Shown: piece by piece, positions 51,805 through 60,227 of the stretch
Layout: each line of letters starts with the position of its first letter
Position numbering within the stretch: position 1 is the stretch's first letter
Assembly: GCA_003635265.1 (NCBI GenBank)
Contig: PYIZ01000028.1
Span: forward strand, 1 to 64,000
Direction of reading: 5' to 3'
Length of the DNA: 64,000 nt
From: Candidatus Poribacteria bacterium
Lineage (GTDB): Bacteria > Poribacteria > WGA-4E > PCPOR2b
The notes under the pieces: model-generated
Seen by the model: only the letters and a program-made list of their open reading frames with translations
Database searches by the model: none
Told to the model about the DNA's origin: nothing
Program-made: the position numbers and the translations under genes

Positions 51805-51906
51805 GGTTGTTTATTGCTGGTGCATCAATCCAATGCAACATATTTCGCCCCGTTGGGGCTTGAGAGCTGGTTTTGCCATTGCTCGATTTTTTGCGTCTGC
51901 CTAAAT

Positions 51907-52125
51907 TTAGTTTGCTGCTACTAGTACTTCCTCTGCTTGACGAGGTAGATCAACAAGAATGAAATAGGATTCCGGATACAAATAGTCCTCTCCGGATTCG
52001 TCTATGACTCTCATATAGCCTTCTTGAGTTGCTGTTTCATCAGGCAGGATCTGGTAAACTTTCCGCTTTTCAAGGTCTTCACAATCACTGTTTTCGATGC
52101 AAAGTGCGAATCGAACTGATTTCAT
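51907..52125 (-). CDS. Small conserved protein, unknown
   Basis: 72 aa, acidic: MKSVRFALCIENSDCEDLEKRKVYQILPDETA, then GYMRVIDESGEDYLYPESYFILVDLP and a helical tail. It resembles small SH3-like proteins of about 70-75 aa seen in cyanobacteria and relatives. Its ATG overlaps the stop of a short frame (ending CWEADFRPNQFFDGQL) that comes out of the preceding gene's 3' end in another frame, perhaps a remnant of a former partner. SD weak. Function unknown. Confidence 0.6.
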   Translation of the reverse strand: MKSVRFALCIENSDCEDLEKRKVYQILPDETATQEGYMRVIDESGEDYLYPESYFILVDLPRQAEEVLVAAN

Positions 52126-52176
52126 AACTGTCCATCAAAAAATTGGTTTGGACGAAAATCTGCTTCCCAACACACG

Positions 52177-53550
52177 TTAGGGTCTTTCAAAGTAGCGTTT
52201 AACCGCCCTTTTATGCCGCGGTAGAACGGTTTGGTTAAAGGACGAACCACCACCAGTGGTCGCACCGCTGAGTCCACCCAATTGTGATGGCTCGCTAGAA
52301 GTATTGACCGATGGTGTCCCAATGCTAAGGCCCACAATTTCGCTGTCTTCAAGAGAAGCAATGTCTGATAACGGAAGGGCTTCCGCTTTGAACTTCGCGC
52401 CCTCTTCTGTGGTGTCCTCGCTCCAAGTCATGGGTGCATGACCGGGACCCCGACCGATGCCGCGACACCATCCGCTGATACACTCAACTACCGACTTACT
52501 ATCTGCGTTCTCAGCGAGAAACGCAGCAAGTCCATCACTATTGCACTGCCCAAGTTTCTCACATGCCTTGAGCGTTTCCAAATCAATCAGATTGACCTCA
52601 CGAAGTTTCACCAGTCGGTCATAGATGTCGCTTTTGGTCAAGCGCAACGCTGCGGAAATCTCTTTGAGTTGATCAAGCGTGAGTGAGTCCCCATCACCCG
52701 CCAGATCGGGAAGCTGTGCTGCGAACAACTCATTCTCCTGTGCTGCCTCCTGAACCAACCCAGATAAGGCTGCCATCGACTCCATCAAAAGTTTGGCATC
52801 CATCTCTGATCCCTCGTTTATCAACCCTTCCGACAAAGTTTCCGCCTCGGTTAGACGTTCTGTTTCACTCAAAGCGTCCTGCGCGGCGTCCGCCGCCTCT
52901 TGGGAGAGGGTATCCGCTAGATGGTCGAGCGATTCCCACGTCTTGACCGGATCTTCACCCGACGCCTCCGCTTGGAGTTGAGCTAGTTTATCTTCAAGTA
53001 TCTTAGCTTCGGCTAACTCGATAATCTCCTCCTCCTTGAGAACATCAATCCCGTCTGCCAATTCGTTTACCTCTTCACGAATATCAAGAGGTTGTGCTTT
53101 AGAGATCTCTACAAAACGTTGTGGTATCAACAGACTGATACACACAAACAGTACGGCACCTAAAAAACGTCCCCAATAGGCACCGCCGCGCCAACGCAAA
53201 CGGGGTGGCTTAATCAGCGGCATCTGTCTTCGCCAGTTGCCCAGTTCTACTGTTTCCGCTGCCATCATCAGCCCGCCGGCACCGCTGTGCTTGTCGAGAC
53301 TTGCTCGAAGAGCGGTTCGTGTCGGAATGTGACGCAACGCTAACGCAACTGCACAACCGATACCAACTATCAAACCGATAGCACCGGTCAACAGGGCCAA
53401 GGGTGGCATCCCAATCGTCGCACGGAGTACAATGACGACCGTCCCCCAAAGGAGGCCCCAAACAGTTGCAAAAGCAAGTATGTTCTTGAGAATTAGGAGT
53501 GCTGCCATTTTGATTCTGAACCTACGGATTGTTTTATTGTCAGTATTCAT
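52177..53550 (-). CDS. Membrane protein with long coiled-coil, MoxR cluster
   Basis: 457 aa. Three hydrophobic segments near the N-terminus (ALLILKNILAFATVWGLLWGTVVIVL; LALLTGAIGLIVGIGCAVALAL; GRFLGAVLFVCISLLIP), then a mostly helical acidic region (about 175-330) rich in Glu/Ala/Leu heptads, a Cys-containing stretch (CEKLGQCNSDGLAAF... ECISGWCRGIGRGPGHAP) and a low-complexity Ser/Gly tail ending in basic RHKRAVKRYFERP. AAGGAGG 7 nt before ATG 53550. First gene of the MoxR/ABC/vWA run. I know similar TM + coiled-coil proteins next to moxR in Planctomycetes; function unknown. Confidence 0.8.
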   Translation of the reverse strand: MNTDNKTIRRFRIKMAALLILKNILAFATVWGLLWGTVVIVLRATIGMPPLALLTGAIGLIVGIGCAVALALRHIPTRTALRASLDKHSGAGGLMMAAETVELGNWRRQMPLIKPPRLRWRGGAYWGRFLGAVLFVCISLLIPQRFVEISKAQPLDIREEVNELADGIDVLKEEEIIELAEAKILEDKLAQLQAEASGEDPVKTWESLDHLADTLSQEAADAAQDALSETERLTEAETLSEGLINEGSEMDAKLLMESMAALSGLVQEAAQENELFAAQLPDLAGDGDSLTLDQLKEISAALRLTKSDIYDRLVKLREVNLIDLETLKACEKLGQCNSDGLAAFLAENADSKSVVECISGWCRGIGRGPGHAPMTWSEDTTEEGAKFKAEALPLSDIASLEDSEIVGLSIGTPSVNTSSEPSQLGGLSGATTGGGSSFNQTVLPRHKRAVKRYFERP

Positions 53551-53813
53551 GCAAACCCTCCTTTTAGGCATACACTAGAGTGAGAAATTGAGAAGTTACT
53601 GTTTTGCAACCCAGTTGAAAAGGGACTTTTAGCCTCGCACCGATTTCCAACGTCCTTCATTTGTCATACGATGACAATCTATCCACTTTTTTGTAGGTTA
53701 GTTGAAACCCAAGCTTTGCAAAGATCTGACTAAGTGTAGAAATTAGTCTCTAATGAAATTGCCATTGTGATTGTAAGTTGATGGCGGTGAACAACAGATA
53801 CATACACAAGGTT

Positions 53814-54215
53814 TTAGTGATCATGAGATTCATTGTCTTTGGGTCCGGATCCGATTCGTATAACGTGACCATCGAGATCTTCTACGCGGAATTCGTATGC
53901 CCACGGATAGTTTACTGGATGCTCATGAATCCTTGCACCGCTTGCCTTATATTCCTCATAATACCGATCGCCGTCCTCAACACCCATCCAGAGCCACGTG
54001 CCGGCATGTCCCTGTTCACCCTCAACTAGCATGATGGAGTAGCCATCGCGTTCTACACTTCCGACATCTGGCGGATCGCCCCAATCCCATTCCACCCTGA
54101 ATCCCAGCACGTTCACATAATAATCCATGCTCGCGGCAAGGCTCTTAACGTTCAAAATAGGTATGATGCACTCTACCTTGGCATCTATTCCCTTCACTGT
54201 GGTTGTACTAGACAT
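53814..54215 (-). CDS. VOC-superfamily (glyoxalase/bleomycin-resistance-like) protein
   Basis: 133 aa, two beta-alpha-beta-beta-beta modules: ECIIPILNVKSLAASMDYYVNVLGFRVEWDWGDPPDVGSVERDGYSIMLVEGEQGHAGTWLWMGVED, then YYEEYKASGARIHEHPVNYPWAYEFRVEDLDGHVIRIGSG. The terminal DLDGHVIRIG holds the usual C-terminal metal or ligand position. Could be a dioxygenase, isomerase or binding protein. GGGAG lies about 10 nt before the ATG. Stands alone. Confidence 0.9.
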   Translation of the reverse strand: MSSTTTVKGIDAKVECIIPILNVKSLAASMDYYVNVLGFRVEWDWGDPPDVGSVERDGYSIMLVEGEQGHAGTWLWMGVEDGDRYYEEYKASGARIHEHPVNYPWAYEFRVEDLDGHVIRIGSGPKDNESHDH

Positions 54216-54632
54216 CTGAGGAATCTCCCTTCATTACAAAATGGATAACGTCGGTTCAATGTAAGAATAATGTGACAGAGGGCAGGCCAAAAACGCAAAA
54301 TATATCATCTTAAAATTAACACAAGACCCTGAATTAACGCTACGATACATCATGTAGAGACAAATGTCAACAGGAATACAGGACAGAGCGACGAATAGCT
54401 CGTTACCTACTATGACGAAGACAAATCAGAAATTACCAGACAATTCGCCATGGAAAATTAACGAAGCCAATTAATTTTGTTCACTGTCCCCATAAAAAAG
54501 ATTGAAAAGCGCGGAATTGGCAGGTTTCTTGCAACTTTCCAGCCTGAAGATAACGCAATCAATAATAAGTCGGTTAATTAACTAGAACGAAATCTGTCAA
54601 AACAGGTTGAAAATTGTAAAGGAGCAGGATAA
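54216..54632. other. AT-rich intergenic region
   Basis: 417 nt with no gene, hairpin or repeat I can support, apart from the candidate -35/-10 (TTGAAC-17-TAATGA) reading towards the VOC gene. It is richer in A/T than the flanks. Confidence 0.4.
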
Positions 54633-54905
54633 ATGTCTAAACGAAAACAGGAAACGGTCAATTTGGATCTGGGGAGTAAGGAATCACTAGCACTCCCTTT
54701 AGCCGCTGCTGGGAGAAGCAAACCGGAAAGAGCAGATGAAATCGAGGATTCACGGCATAACGACCTATGTTACCGAAACTGTGATGAGCGCTATATCGAA
54801 GAGCGAAAAGAAGCGAGAGCAAGTTCTAGACGAGTTCAGCTTACTGCCTTATCAAAAGTTGTCAATACAGCTTTCACAGGTTGGACAATCAAGACGCAAA
54901 GCTAG
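54633..54905 (+). CDS. Doubtful small ORF, possibly frameshifted gene
   Basis: A clear SD (AAGGAG, 8 nt) precedes ATG, giving MSKRKQETVNLDLGSKES and 90 aa of strongly charged, unrecognised sequence. From about 54720 the +1 frame looks more protein-like (YVTETVMSAISKSEKKREQV, LDEFSLLPYQKLSIQLSQ) and stays open to 54933. Together this suggests one small protein broken by a frameshift, or chance. No homologue comes to mind. Confidence 0.3.
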   Translation: MSKRKQETVNLDLGSKESLALPLAAAGRSKPERADEIEDSRHNDLCYRNCDERYIEERKEARASSRRVQLTALSKVVNTAFTGWTIKTQS

Positions 54906-55541
54906 GTCACCCCTGCGGTGCTCAAAGGAGTGAGCTAAAAACCGCCTGAACGAAACTGGGTGCAACCGAGGGAGACGTAGATCAATCTGAAAATCGCTCA
55001 ATCTCGGTTCATCCCAATGGTTGATCCGATAAAAAAAGGGATTGAAAGTAACAACGGAAGTGGGGAAAATGGGAGGAATTGCAGATATTATCCAGATGGA
55101 AAGAGGAATAAAAAAATTAACGCAGCTGTGATTTTCCGCAACATTGCTGTGGGCTTCAACGGTTGTCCTGAAGAAAAAGAATCCGAGATACGGATAGCCT
55201 GCGCCAGATGTAAGACGAGTCGAGATGTTTCAACAATTGTTCCGATGATAAAGGGAATAGGAAATAAAGTCATTATTGCCTCACGTTATATCTTGTTTTC
55301 TTGCAGTTGCCCCGACACAAAAGGGACAGAAAGTTTGTCCGTAGACCAATAACGATAACATCATCCATCCGGTTTCAACTGTCATCTAATAAAAATAGAA
55401 GTAAGGCTTGGAACAACCTCTAGACTTCACCTATTCCTCTGCGTCTAATATCTTTAATTTCCGCTTCATTAGAGTATCAGTTGAAAGCAACGGTGGAATA
55501 TTAGGACAAAGATGACATGTAATTCTCAGAAAGGTTATCAG
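54906..55541. other. Region without a supported gene
   Basis: Open frames on both strands (55017-55352 plus; 55088-55273 minus) overlap each other, lack SDs and have biased composition. At 54984-55011 a possible hairpin has arms CCGAG / CTCGG. It may be decayed coding sequence or a structured non-coding stretch; nothing decides. Confidence 0.35.
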
Positions 55542-56570
55542 ATGCCTGTAAAATGTGTAATTTTTGTATTCATACTGTTCGTAACAGTAGGTGGGGTTGC
55601 GTCAGCGCAGGGCGAAGTGGGGAATTTGGTCTTTGCCGTGCGCAAACCGATGGAAAATCGGGATGGTTTCCGAGCATCAACGAGGACGCTGGAAAAAGGG
55701 CGAGGAACGACCAAATGGTGGGAGTTCTATCAGTATAACATTTGCACGATGAGTCCGAACGGAACAAATTTCCGCCAACTCACGGACGATGGGCTTTCCC
55801 GCAGCCCGCGATGGTCACCAAACAGGGAGTATATCGCTTACATCTCCGGGGTTGAAGGATCAGAATCGCTTTATGTGATACGGAAAGATGGCACTGAGAA
55901 CGAGAGGCTTATCAAGAAACAGCACCGCATTCACGATTTCTGGTGGTCTCCACTAAGTCACGCAATTCTGGTTGTGGTTGAGATTGACCGTGCAAAGGAT
56001 CGACTCGAAAACTGGGTCGTAACGATTGATGGTGAATCAACCCAGAAATGGAGAACTCGCCGGTGGGCGGAAGGATGGCTCCACTGGGCTGCAAACGGCA
56101 AAAAGGTCAAAGAACCGAGAAACAGATTAATTGAAGCGTTGCCGGAAGGGATTAGATGGCCCAAGTGGTCGCCGGATCGCAAATGGATCGCCTTTAAGAC
56201 GGACGGGTTCCTCGCGTTGGCAGAACCCGATGTTGTCGGGTTAACTGGATCATGGTTTCTGCAAAAAGACGAGCCGCCTTGCCAAAGGATAGAGGAGTGG
56301 TCCCCGGATGGCAAGCAAATCCTGTTTTATACATCGGGCGAAATTTGTATCGCTACGGTAGAGAAAGGACGGTTTAGGCACTATCTGAATCTAAGTCTTT
56401 ACAAAGGACGGGATGCAACGTGGAGCCCAAACGGGAATCAGGTGGCATTTATCGGAGGCGATACGGGTGGACGCCGAACCAGTGAAATCTTCACATTAGA
56501 CGTTAAAACGGGCAAGATGCAGCAGATCACCTCGACCAGTTACGATTATTTCGACCTCCATTGGCGATAG
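55542..56570 (+). CDS. Secreted TolB/PD40-type beta-propeller protein
   Basis: 342 aa. Signal peptide MPVKCVIFVFILFVTVGGVASA. Repeated WD40-like (PD40) units: NICTMSPNGTNFRQLTDDGLSRSPRWSPNREYIAYISG, SLYVIRKDGTENERLIKK, RWPKWSPDRKWIAFKTDG, EWSPDGKQILFYTSG, ATWSPNGNQVAFIGGD, EIFTLDVKTGKMQQITSTSYDYFDLHWR. A six- or seven-blade propeller as in TolB, but without TolB's N-terminal domain. The start at 55542 gives the signal peptide at once; ATG 55512 adds ten residues. Followed by an IS relic. Binding partner unknown. Confidence 0.85.
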   Translation: MPVKCVIFVFILFVTVGGVASAQGEVGNLVFAVRKPMENRDGFRASTRTLEKGRGTTKWWEFYQYNICTMSPNGTNFRQLTDDGLSRSPRWSPNREYIAYISGVEGSESLYVIRKDGTENERLIKKQHRIHDFWWSPLSHAILVVVEIDRAKDRLENWVVTIDGESTQKWRTRRWAEGWLHWAANGKKVKEPRNRLIEALPEGIRWPKWSPDRKWIAFKTDGFLALAEPDVVGLTGSWFLQKDEPPCQRIEEWSPDGKQILFYTSGEICIATVEKGRFRHYLNLSLYKGRDATWSPNGNQVAFIGGDTGGRRTSEIFTLDVKTGKMQQITSTSYDYFDLHWR

Positions 56571-56588
56571 ACTGGGGGAATCTTTAGA

Positions 56589-56617
56589 ACCTGTTTGAAA
56601 AGTCATTTGATACGGTT
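56589..56617 (-). mobile_element. Relic of the IS5-element left end
   Basis: CCTGTTTGAAAAGTCATTTG and the following ATACGGTT match the left end of the IS at 1-30 with one substitution. Read on the minus strand it still encodes the last codons of the transposase (N-R-I-K-stop). The rest of the element is absent. Confidence 0.8.
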
Positions 56618-56643
56618 AGGACTGACGTAGTTGGTTCATAAGT

Positions 56644-56670
56644 CCCCCTGATAAGGGGGATTTAGGGGGT
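56644..56670. repeat. CCCCCT-GATA-AGGGGG hairpin repeat
   Basis: A perfect 6-bp stem with loop GATA, followed by TTTAGGGGG. A word of this kind is a common dispersed repeat in cyanobacteria and related genomes. About 75 nt after the propeller gene; may also act in transcript ending. Confidence 0.6.
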
Positions 56671-56741
56671 TGGCTGTGGATTGAGAGTGTTCAAGTAATT
56701 CTAAAATCTACCATAGTCATAGGCAAGGAGTAGGTCTAGGA

Positions 56742-57185
56742 ATGTCGACACGGTATAAACATACTCAGATTGGTTATTTTTTAGCCACCGTGTATAGCAT
56801 AGTAGTGTTGTTTTTGGGCTACTTGAATATCATGGCGAATTTTCATCCGCTAACCTTGATCGGTCTGATTATTGTCTTGATAGTGCTTGGGACATTTTCT
56901 CGTTTGACGGTTACCGTTGATGATCAGGTGATTAGGATTCATTTTGGGTTGAAAATCATCCGCAAAACTTTTCCGCTAAAAGAGATTGAGACATTTCGTG
57001 TGGTCAAGAATCCTTGGTACTACGGCTGGGGGATAAGATTCACACCTCGGGGCTGGCTTTTCAACGTCTCTGGTTTCTCGGCGATTGAACTTCGGATGAA
57101 AAACGGAAAGCTATATCGAATAGGAACAGATGAGCCCGATAATTTTGCAGCAGCACTTGATGAAACCCTAAACAAGGAATCCTAA
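56742..57185 (+). CDS. Membrane protein with PH-like domain, unknown
   Basis: 147 aa. Two TM helices (YFLATVYSIVVLFLGYLNIM; LTLIGLIIVLIVLGTF) with a short loop, then a beta-rich bacterial-PH-like part: RLTVTVDDQVIRIHFGLKIIRKTFPLKEIETFRVVKNPWYYGWGIRFTPRGWLFNVSGFSAIELRMKNGKLYRIGTDEPDNFAAAL. Like the many small 'two TM + PH' proteins of unknown role. AAGGAG about 12 nt upstream of the ATG. Converges with the flippase-like gene. Confidence 0.75.
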   Translation: MSTRYKHTQIGYFLATVYSIVVLFLGYLNIMANFHPLTLIGLIIVLIVLGTFSRLTVTVDDQVIRIHFGLKIIRKTFPLKEIETFRVVKNPWYYGWGIRFTPRGWLFNVSGFSAIELRMKNGKLYRIGTDEPDNFAAALDETLNKES

Positions 57186-57208
57186 CAAGTCTCAATCGTA
57201 TTGAGGTG

Positions 57209-57228
57209 TCAAGATATGAATCTCGGCT
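57209..57228. repeat. Imperfect copy of the GTCGAGAT hairpin
   Basis: GTCAAGAT - ATGA - ATCTCGGC: two mismatches to the perfect copy at 33063-33082, same loop. Lies between two convergent genes. Confidence 0.55.
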
Positions 57229-57260
57229 ACGGAAAATCAGTAGCAATCAACATATCCTAC

Positions 57261-58337
57261 TCAGATTGGCTCAGTTTTAGATCTCCTAAAGTTCAGCAAG
57301 ATGTAAAGCAAGATCGCATAAATAATCATAACCCAGTAGAATGTCAAGAATCGCCAGCCGCCCACGGTAACGGCGAGAATTTCATTCGGTAGTAAGGGTT
57401 TGAAGATCAGATAGAACAACGCTTCACTTCCGCCCGTAGCGCCGGGGGTCGGTATGAATAGCGTAAGGATAAAAATGAGCCACTGTAGCACCAGAAATTG
57501 GATAAATTCAACTTCTACCCCTAAGCTCGTCACAAGCATCGCAGCGACAGCGTTCCGGCATGTCCATTGGATCCCCGCAATGATAACGCTTAATAAGAGG
57601 CGAGATTTCCCCGTCCCTCCAATCGTTCGACAGACATTCAAGAAATCTACCCCGGTTGTCTTCAATTGCTCTTGAAGTCTCTCCCACCTCCGAATTCTAA
57701 ATCCTGATTTTCGACAAAGCAGTGCCAACCCACCACCCCCAATCACCCCCCCAATCAGGCAAGGCAAAGCCCAATGTAGATCAATCCCCTCTGAAATCAG
57801 ATTGAATACCGGGTGATGCCATGACGATGAAATAGTCATCGCAACTGGCACCGCCACAATAAAAAAAAGGAGATCTTCAAGCGTTGGTAATGTCGCCACA
57901 CATGCTGCTGCCCCGGTCCTAACACGGGTTTGAATCAGCATGGCAATCTTCAACGGTCCACCGCCAATGGCTGTCGGCGTGATAGATGCCGCCAACTCGG
58001 TGGCGAGAACAATTCTAAAAAGTTTGGCTAGACCGAGGCGGTATCCGAGGAACCGCGTCCACATGATGGTGCGAACTGTGTGGCCCAACAAAGGAACTAG
58101 CGTCAACAGCATCGCCAATAAGAGGTAACGTCCATCGAAATGGAGGAGTTCAGCGAGTTTCTGACGGTCCGTCGTCCAGAGACAGAAAGCCAGATTACCG
58201 ACGACACCAACGATGACGAGAATGAGCAGAGGTCTAACAATCTTGTCGAGACTTAGGAGAGATATTCTGGGCTGCTGCTGTTCTGGCATGTGATTGGGCT
58301 TAGTCAATTGTTCGATATCCTTTTCTATTGACCTCAA
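57261..58337 (-). CDS. Flippase-like membrane protein (UPF0104/AglD-MprF N-terminal type)
   Basis: 358 aa or about 342 from the ATG at 58289 (MPEQQQPRISLL). Seven to eight TM helices and the family's signature: HTVRTIMWTRFLGYRLGLAKLFRIVLATELAASITPTAIGGGPLKIAMLIQTRVRTGAAACVATLPTLEDLLFF, later IPTPGATGGSEALFYLIF. These are the 'P-GG-x-E' motifs of lysylphosphatidylglycerol synthase TM-region/YbhN proteins, thought to flip or handle lipid-linked substrates. No synthase domain is attached. The start is unsure: TTG 58337 lacks an SD; TTG 58304 has AAGGAT about 9 nt upstream. Confidence 0.85.
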   Translation of the reverse strand: MRSIEKDIEQLTKPNHMPEQQQPRISLLSLDKIVRPLLILVIVGVVGNLAFCLWTTDRQKLAELLHFDGRYLLLAMLLTLVPLLGHTVRTIMWTRFLGYRLGLAKLFRIVLATELAASITPTAIGGGPLKIAMLIQTRVRTGAAACVATLPTLEDLLFFIVAVPVAMTISSSWHHPVFNLISEGIDLHWALPCLIGGVIGGGGLALLCRKSGFRIRRWERLQEQLKTTGVDFLNVCRTIGGTGKSRLLLSVIIAGIQWTCRNAVAAMLVTSLGVEVEFIQFLVLQWLIFILTLFIPTPGATGGSEALFYLIFKPLLPNEILAVTVGGWRFLTFYWVMIIYAILLYILLNFRRSKTEPI

Positions 58338-58728
58338 TGGTGTGGCGAAATTATATGCAAGAGATGTTACACGTTTATGGCGAAATTATCACAAATTCAT
58401 AACGTTACTTTTTTGCGATTTTGTCAAAGTTCTGTGAAAATTTCGTAACATCACCTTGCTATAATATGACAAACTGCTAGGGGTGGATTTATACAACGTC
58501 AAAATCAGAAACTTGGTTTCTATTACACCATTTCTTAACATGAACCACACACCGATCTGTCAGCTGCCCGTGAACCGTCACACCAGTGTTCATGACCCCT
58601 TGAATATTTTTCCACTTGATCTAAATCGGAGGGCGTTGTATAATCATTTCAGTAGATACAGCGTGTTATCGTTGCACGCTTCAAGTTGAAAAATTCTTTA
58701 ATCTTTGCAAGCAGAACAGGAAATGGAA
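58338..58728. other. Divergent control region upstream of the GNAT-TGT operon
   Basis: Contains a 12-bp direct repeat TGGCGAAATTAT (58343-58354 and 58378-58389, 35 bp apart), an extended -10-like TTGCTATAAT (about 58459-58468), and the better promoter at 58616-58644. No gene is supported. Confidence 0.5.
58616..58644 (+). promoter_or_regulatory. Predicted sigma-70 promoter of the GNAT-TGT operon
   Basis: TTGATC (58616-58621), a 17-bp spacer and a perfect TATAAT (58639-58644), 85 nt before the ATG at 58729. It reads into three tightly spaced genes. Confidence 0.7.
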
Positions 58729-60204
58729 ATGTCTTCGATTATCATTTCCAATGTTACAGATTTCTCCATCATTGATGCTGTTAAACGCATTGCTGACCAA
58801 CACCGGACTGAACTCGGTTTTCACACCCGTCAGGCTTATATGGATAGCCTCAACAAAGGAGAACTACTGATAGCGAAAAGAGCTGCTGAAGTTGTCGGAT
58901 TCGTACGCTATCATCATAGGCGAGATAACCGAACAACGCTCTACGAAATTGCCGTCACCCCTGATACTCGAGGTAAAGGAGCTGGACGTCGACTGATAGA
59001 GGCTTTGATTACTGACTGTCAGCGTGTGTCTTCACGATGTATCCGGCTATTATGTCCAGTGGAATTGCCTGCGAACCGTTTCTATGAAGCGGTTGGATTT
59101 ATCCGTTCAACTCGTCGCAGTTTGCTCGGGAGAAGTCGTCCACTATATGAGTGGGAACTGCCGGTCCTACCGGATCGAAAAATCACGTTTGTGGCATCAT
59201 TAACATCAGCAGCCTCCGATTTGAATCAATTGATCCAATTGTGGGAAAGAGAAGGACCTAGTGAAAAACCGTTCGATAAGTGCATTATCACGCCGCTATT
59301 TATTGGACCCAAATCTCTTGATTATGTCCGGGACATACATGAACGTTGGGGTATCGATGTCATTTTCGACTCTGGAGGCTTCTTCGTCCAGCAGGGCAGA
59401 ATTTCATACGACGAGTTATTCTCCAAACTCCTTGATTTTTACCTTAAACATGACTGGGCAGAAACATATGTACTTCCCGATTTCGTGCCAACATCAAGGC
59501 AGTCATCTGATGAGGTGACCGAAAGGGTACACGTCACAGCAGCTGAGAGTGTTAGATTCTTGGATAGGCTTCCTACCGACTGGCGTCACCGGGCCCTCGG
59601 TGTTTTACAGGGACATACCCCCGAACATCTTAAATACTGTTTTGACATATACATGGACAATAGTCTACAACGCATCGGCTTTGGGAGTTTCGATACAACG
59701 GGTGTCAATGCAGAAATTAATCTGCTAACTGCTCAAACCGAAAATCGCCTCGTTTTTGTGCGCGATTTGATTCGGCGTGATTTTCTTGATGGGAAAATTA
59801 CGTCTCTGCCGGACTTACATTTGTTCGGCGTTAGTTCTCCAAATATTATAAACCAATTCAAAGGTTACTTAGCAACTAGTTTTGATAGCTCTGGATGGCA
59901 GCGTACCGCGGGATTCGGGAATGTTTATTTACCATTTATGGGACGGAGGAATGTCAGCCATAAGTCAACTGCTTTGACGATTAACAAGGGCATGACCGCA
60001 AAGGAATTTTACGCAGAATGCGAACGTACAGAGCATTCGTGCCCGTTCTGTCAAGACTTTCCAAGACTTCAAAAAGATCGGTTTGTACGAATGTGGCACA
60101 ACGCAATCGTTTTTTGTGATATGATAAAAAAAATAAATCAGGTTGAACAAAGCAAAATTCCAATTCAACTCAGAGAACCTAACGTCCCAATAGATTCCGC
60201 ATAA
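58729..60204 (+). CDS. GNAT acetyltransferase fused to TGT/DpdA-like transglycosylase
   Basis: 491 aa. Residues about 5-140: GNAT fold (acceptor-side RTELGFHTRQAYMDSL; acetyl-CoA loop VTPDTRGKGAGRRLIEAL; NRFYEAVGF). Residues about 150-475: tRNA-guanine-transglycosylase-like barrel with the expected active site: FDSGGF (D214), LPDF (D251), GVLQG (Q294), GFGSFD, LHLFGVSSP, and SFDSSGWQR (D386, nucleophile position). The zinc-site remnant is C431, C438, C441 and H457 (SCPFCQDF... MWHNAIVFCDMI), like C-x-C-x2-C...H in TGT. This suggests base exchange of guanine in DNA or tRNA; genomic DpdA inserts preQ0 into DNA. ATG 58729 has AGGA upstream; TTG 58705 is less likely. The next gene starts within 25 nt. 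Confidence 0.85.
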   Translation: MSSIIISNVTDFSIIDAVKRIADQHRTELGFHTRQAYMDSLNKGELLIAKRAAEVVGFVRYHHRRDNRTTLYEIAVTPDTRGKGAGRRLIEALITDCQRVSSRCIRLLCPVELPANRFYEAVGFIRSTRRSLLGRSRPLYEWELPVLPDRKITFVASLTSAASDLNQLIQLWEREGPSEKPFDKCIITPLFIGPKSLDYVRDIHERWGIDVIFDSGGFFVQQGRISYDELFSKLLDFYLKHDWAETYVLPDFVPTSRQSSDEVTERVHVTAAESVRFLDRLPTDWRHRALGVLQGHTPEHLKYCFDIYMDNSLQRIGFGSFDTTGVNAEINLLTAQTENRLVFVRDLIRRDFLDGKITSLPDLHLFGVSSPNIINQFKGYLATSFDSSGWQRTAGFGNVYLPFMGRRNVSHKSTALTINKGMTAKEFYAECERTEHSCPFCQDFPRLQKDRFVRMWHNAIVFCDMIKKINQVEQSKIPIQLREPNVPIDSA

Positions 60205-60227
60205 CATATGTTGATAGAAAATTGACG

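Noticed and set aside
52122-52361. A 79-codon frame ending CWEADFRPNQFFDGQL whose stop overlaps the next ATG.
   Set aside because: Most of it lies in the wrong frame of the coiled-coil membrane protein gene; only the last 18 or so residues could be a relic of a real gene.
54906-55020. Possible 5' part of a group II intron (GTGCAACC... with many purine-rich loops).
   Set aside because: No domain V hairpin and no reverse transcriptase gene; the resemblance is weak.
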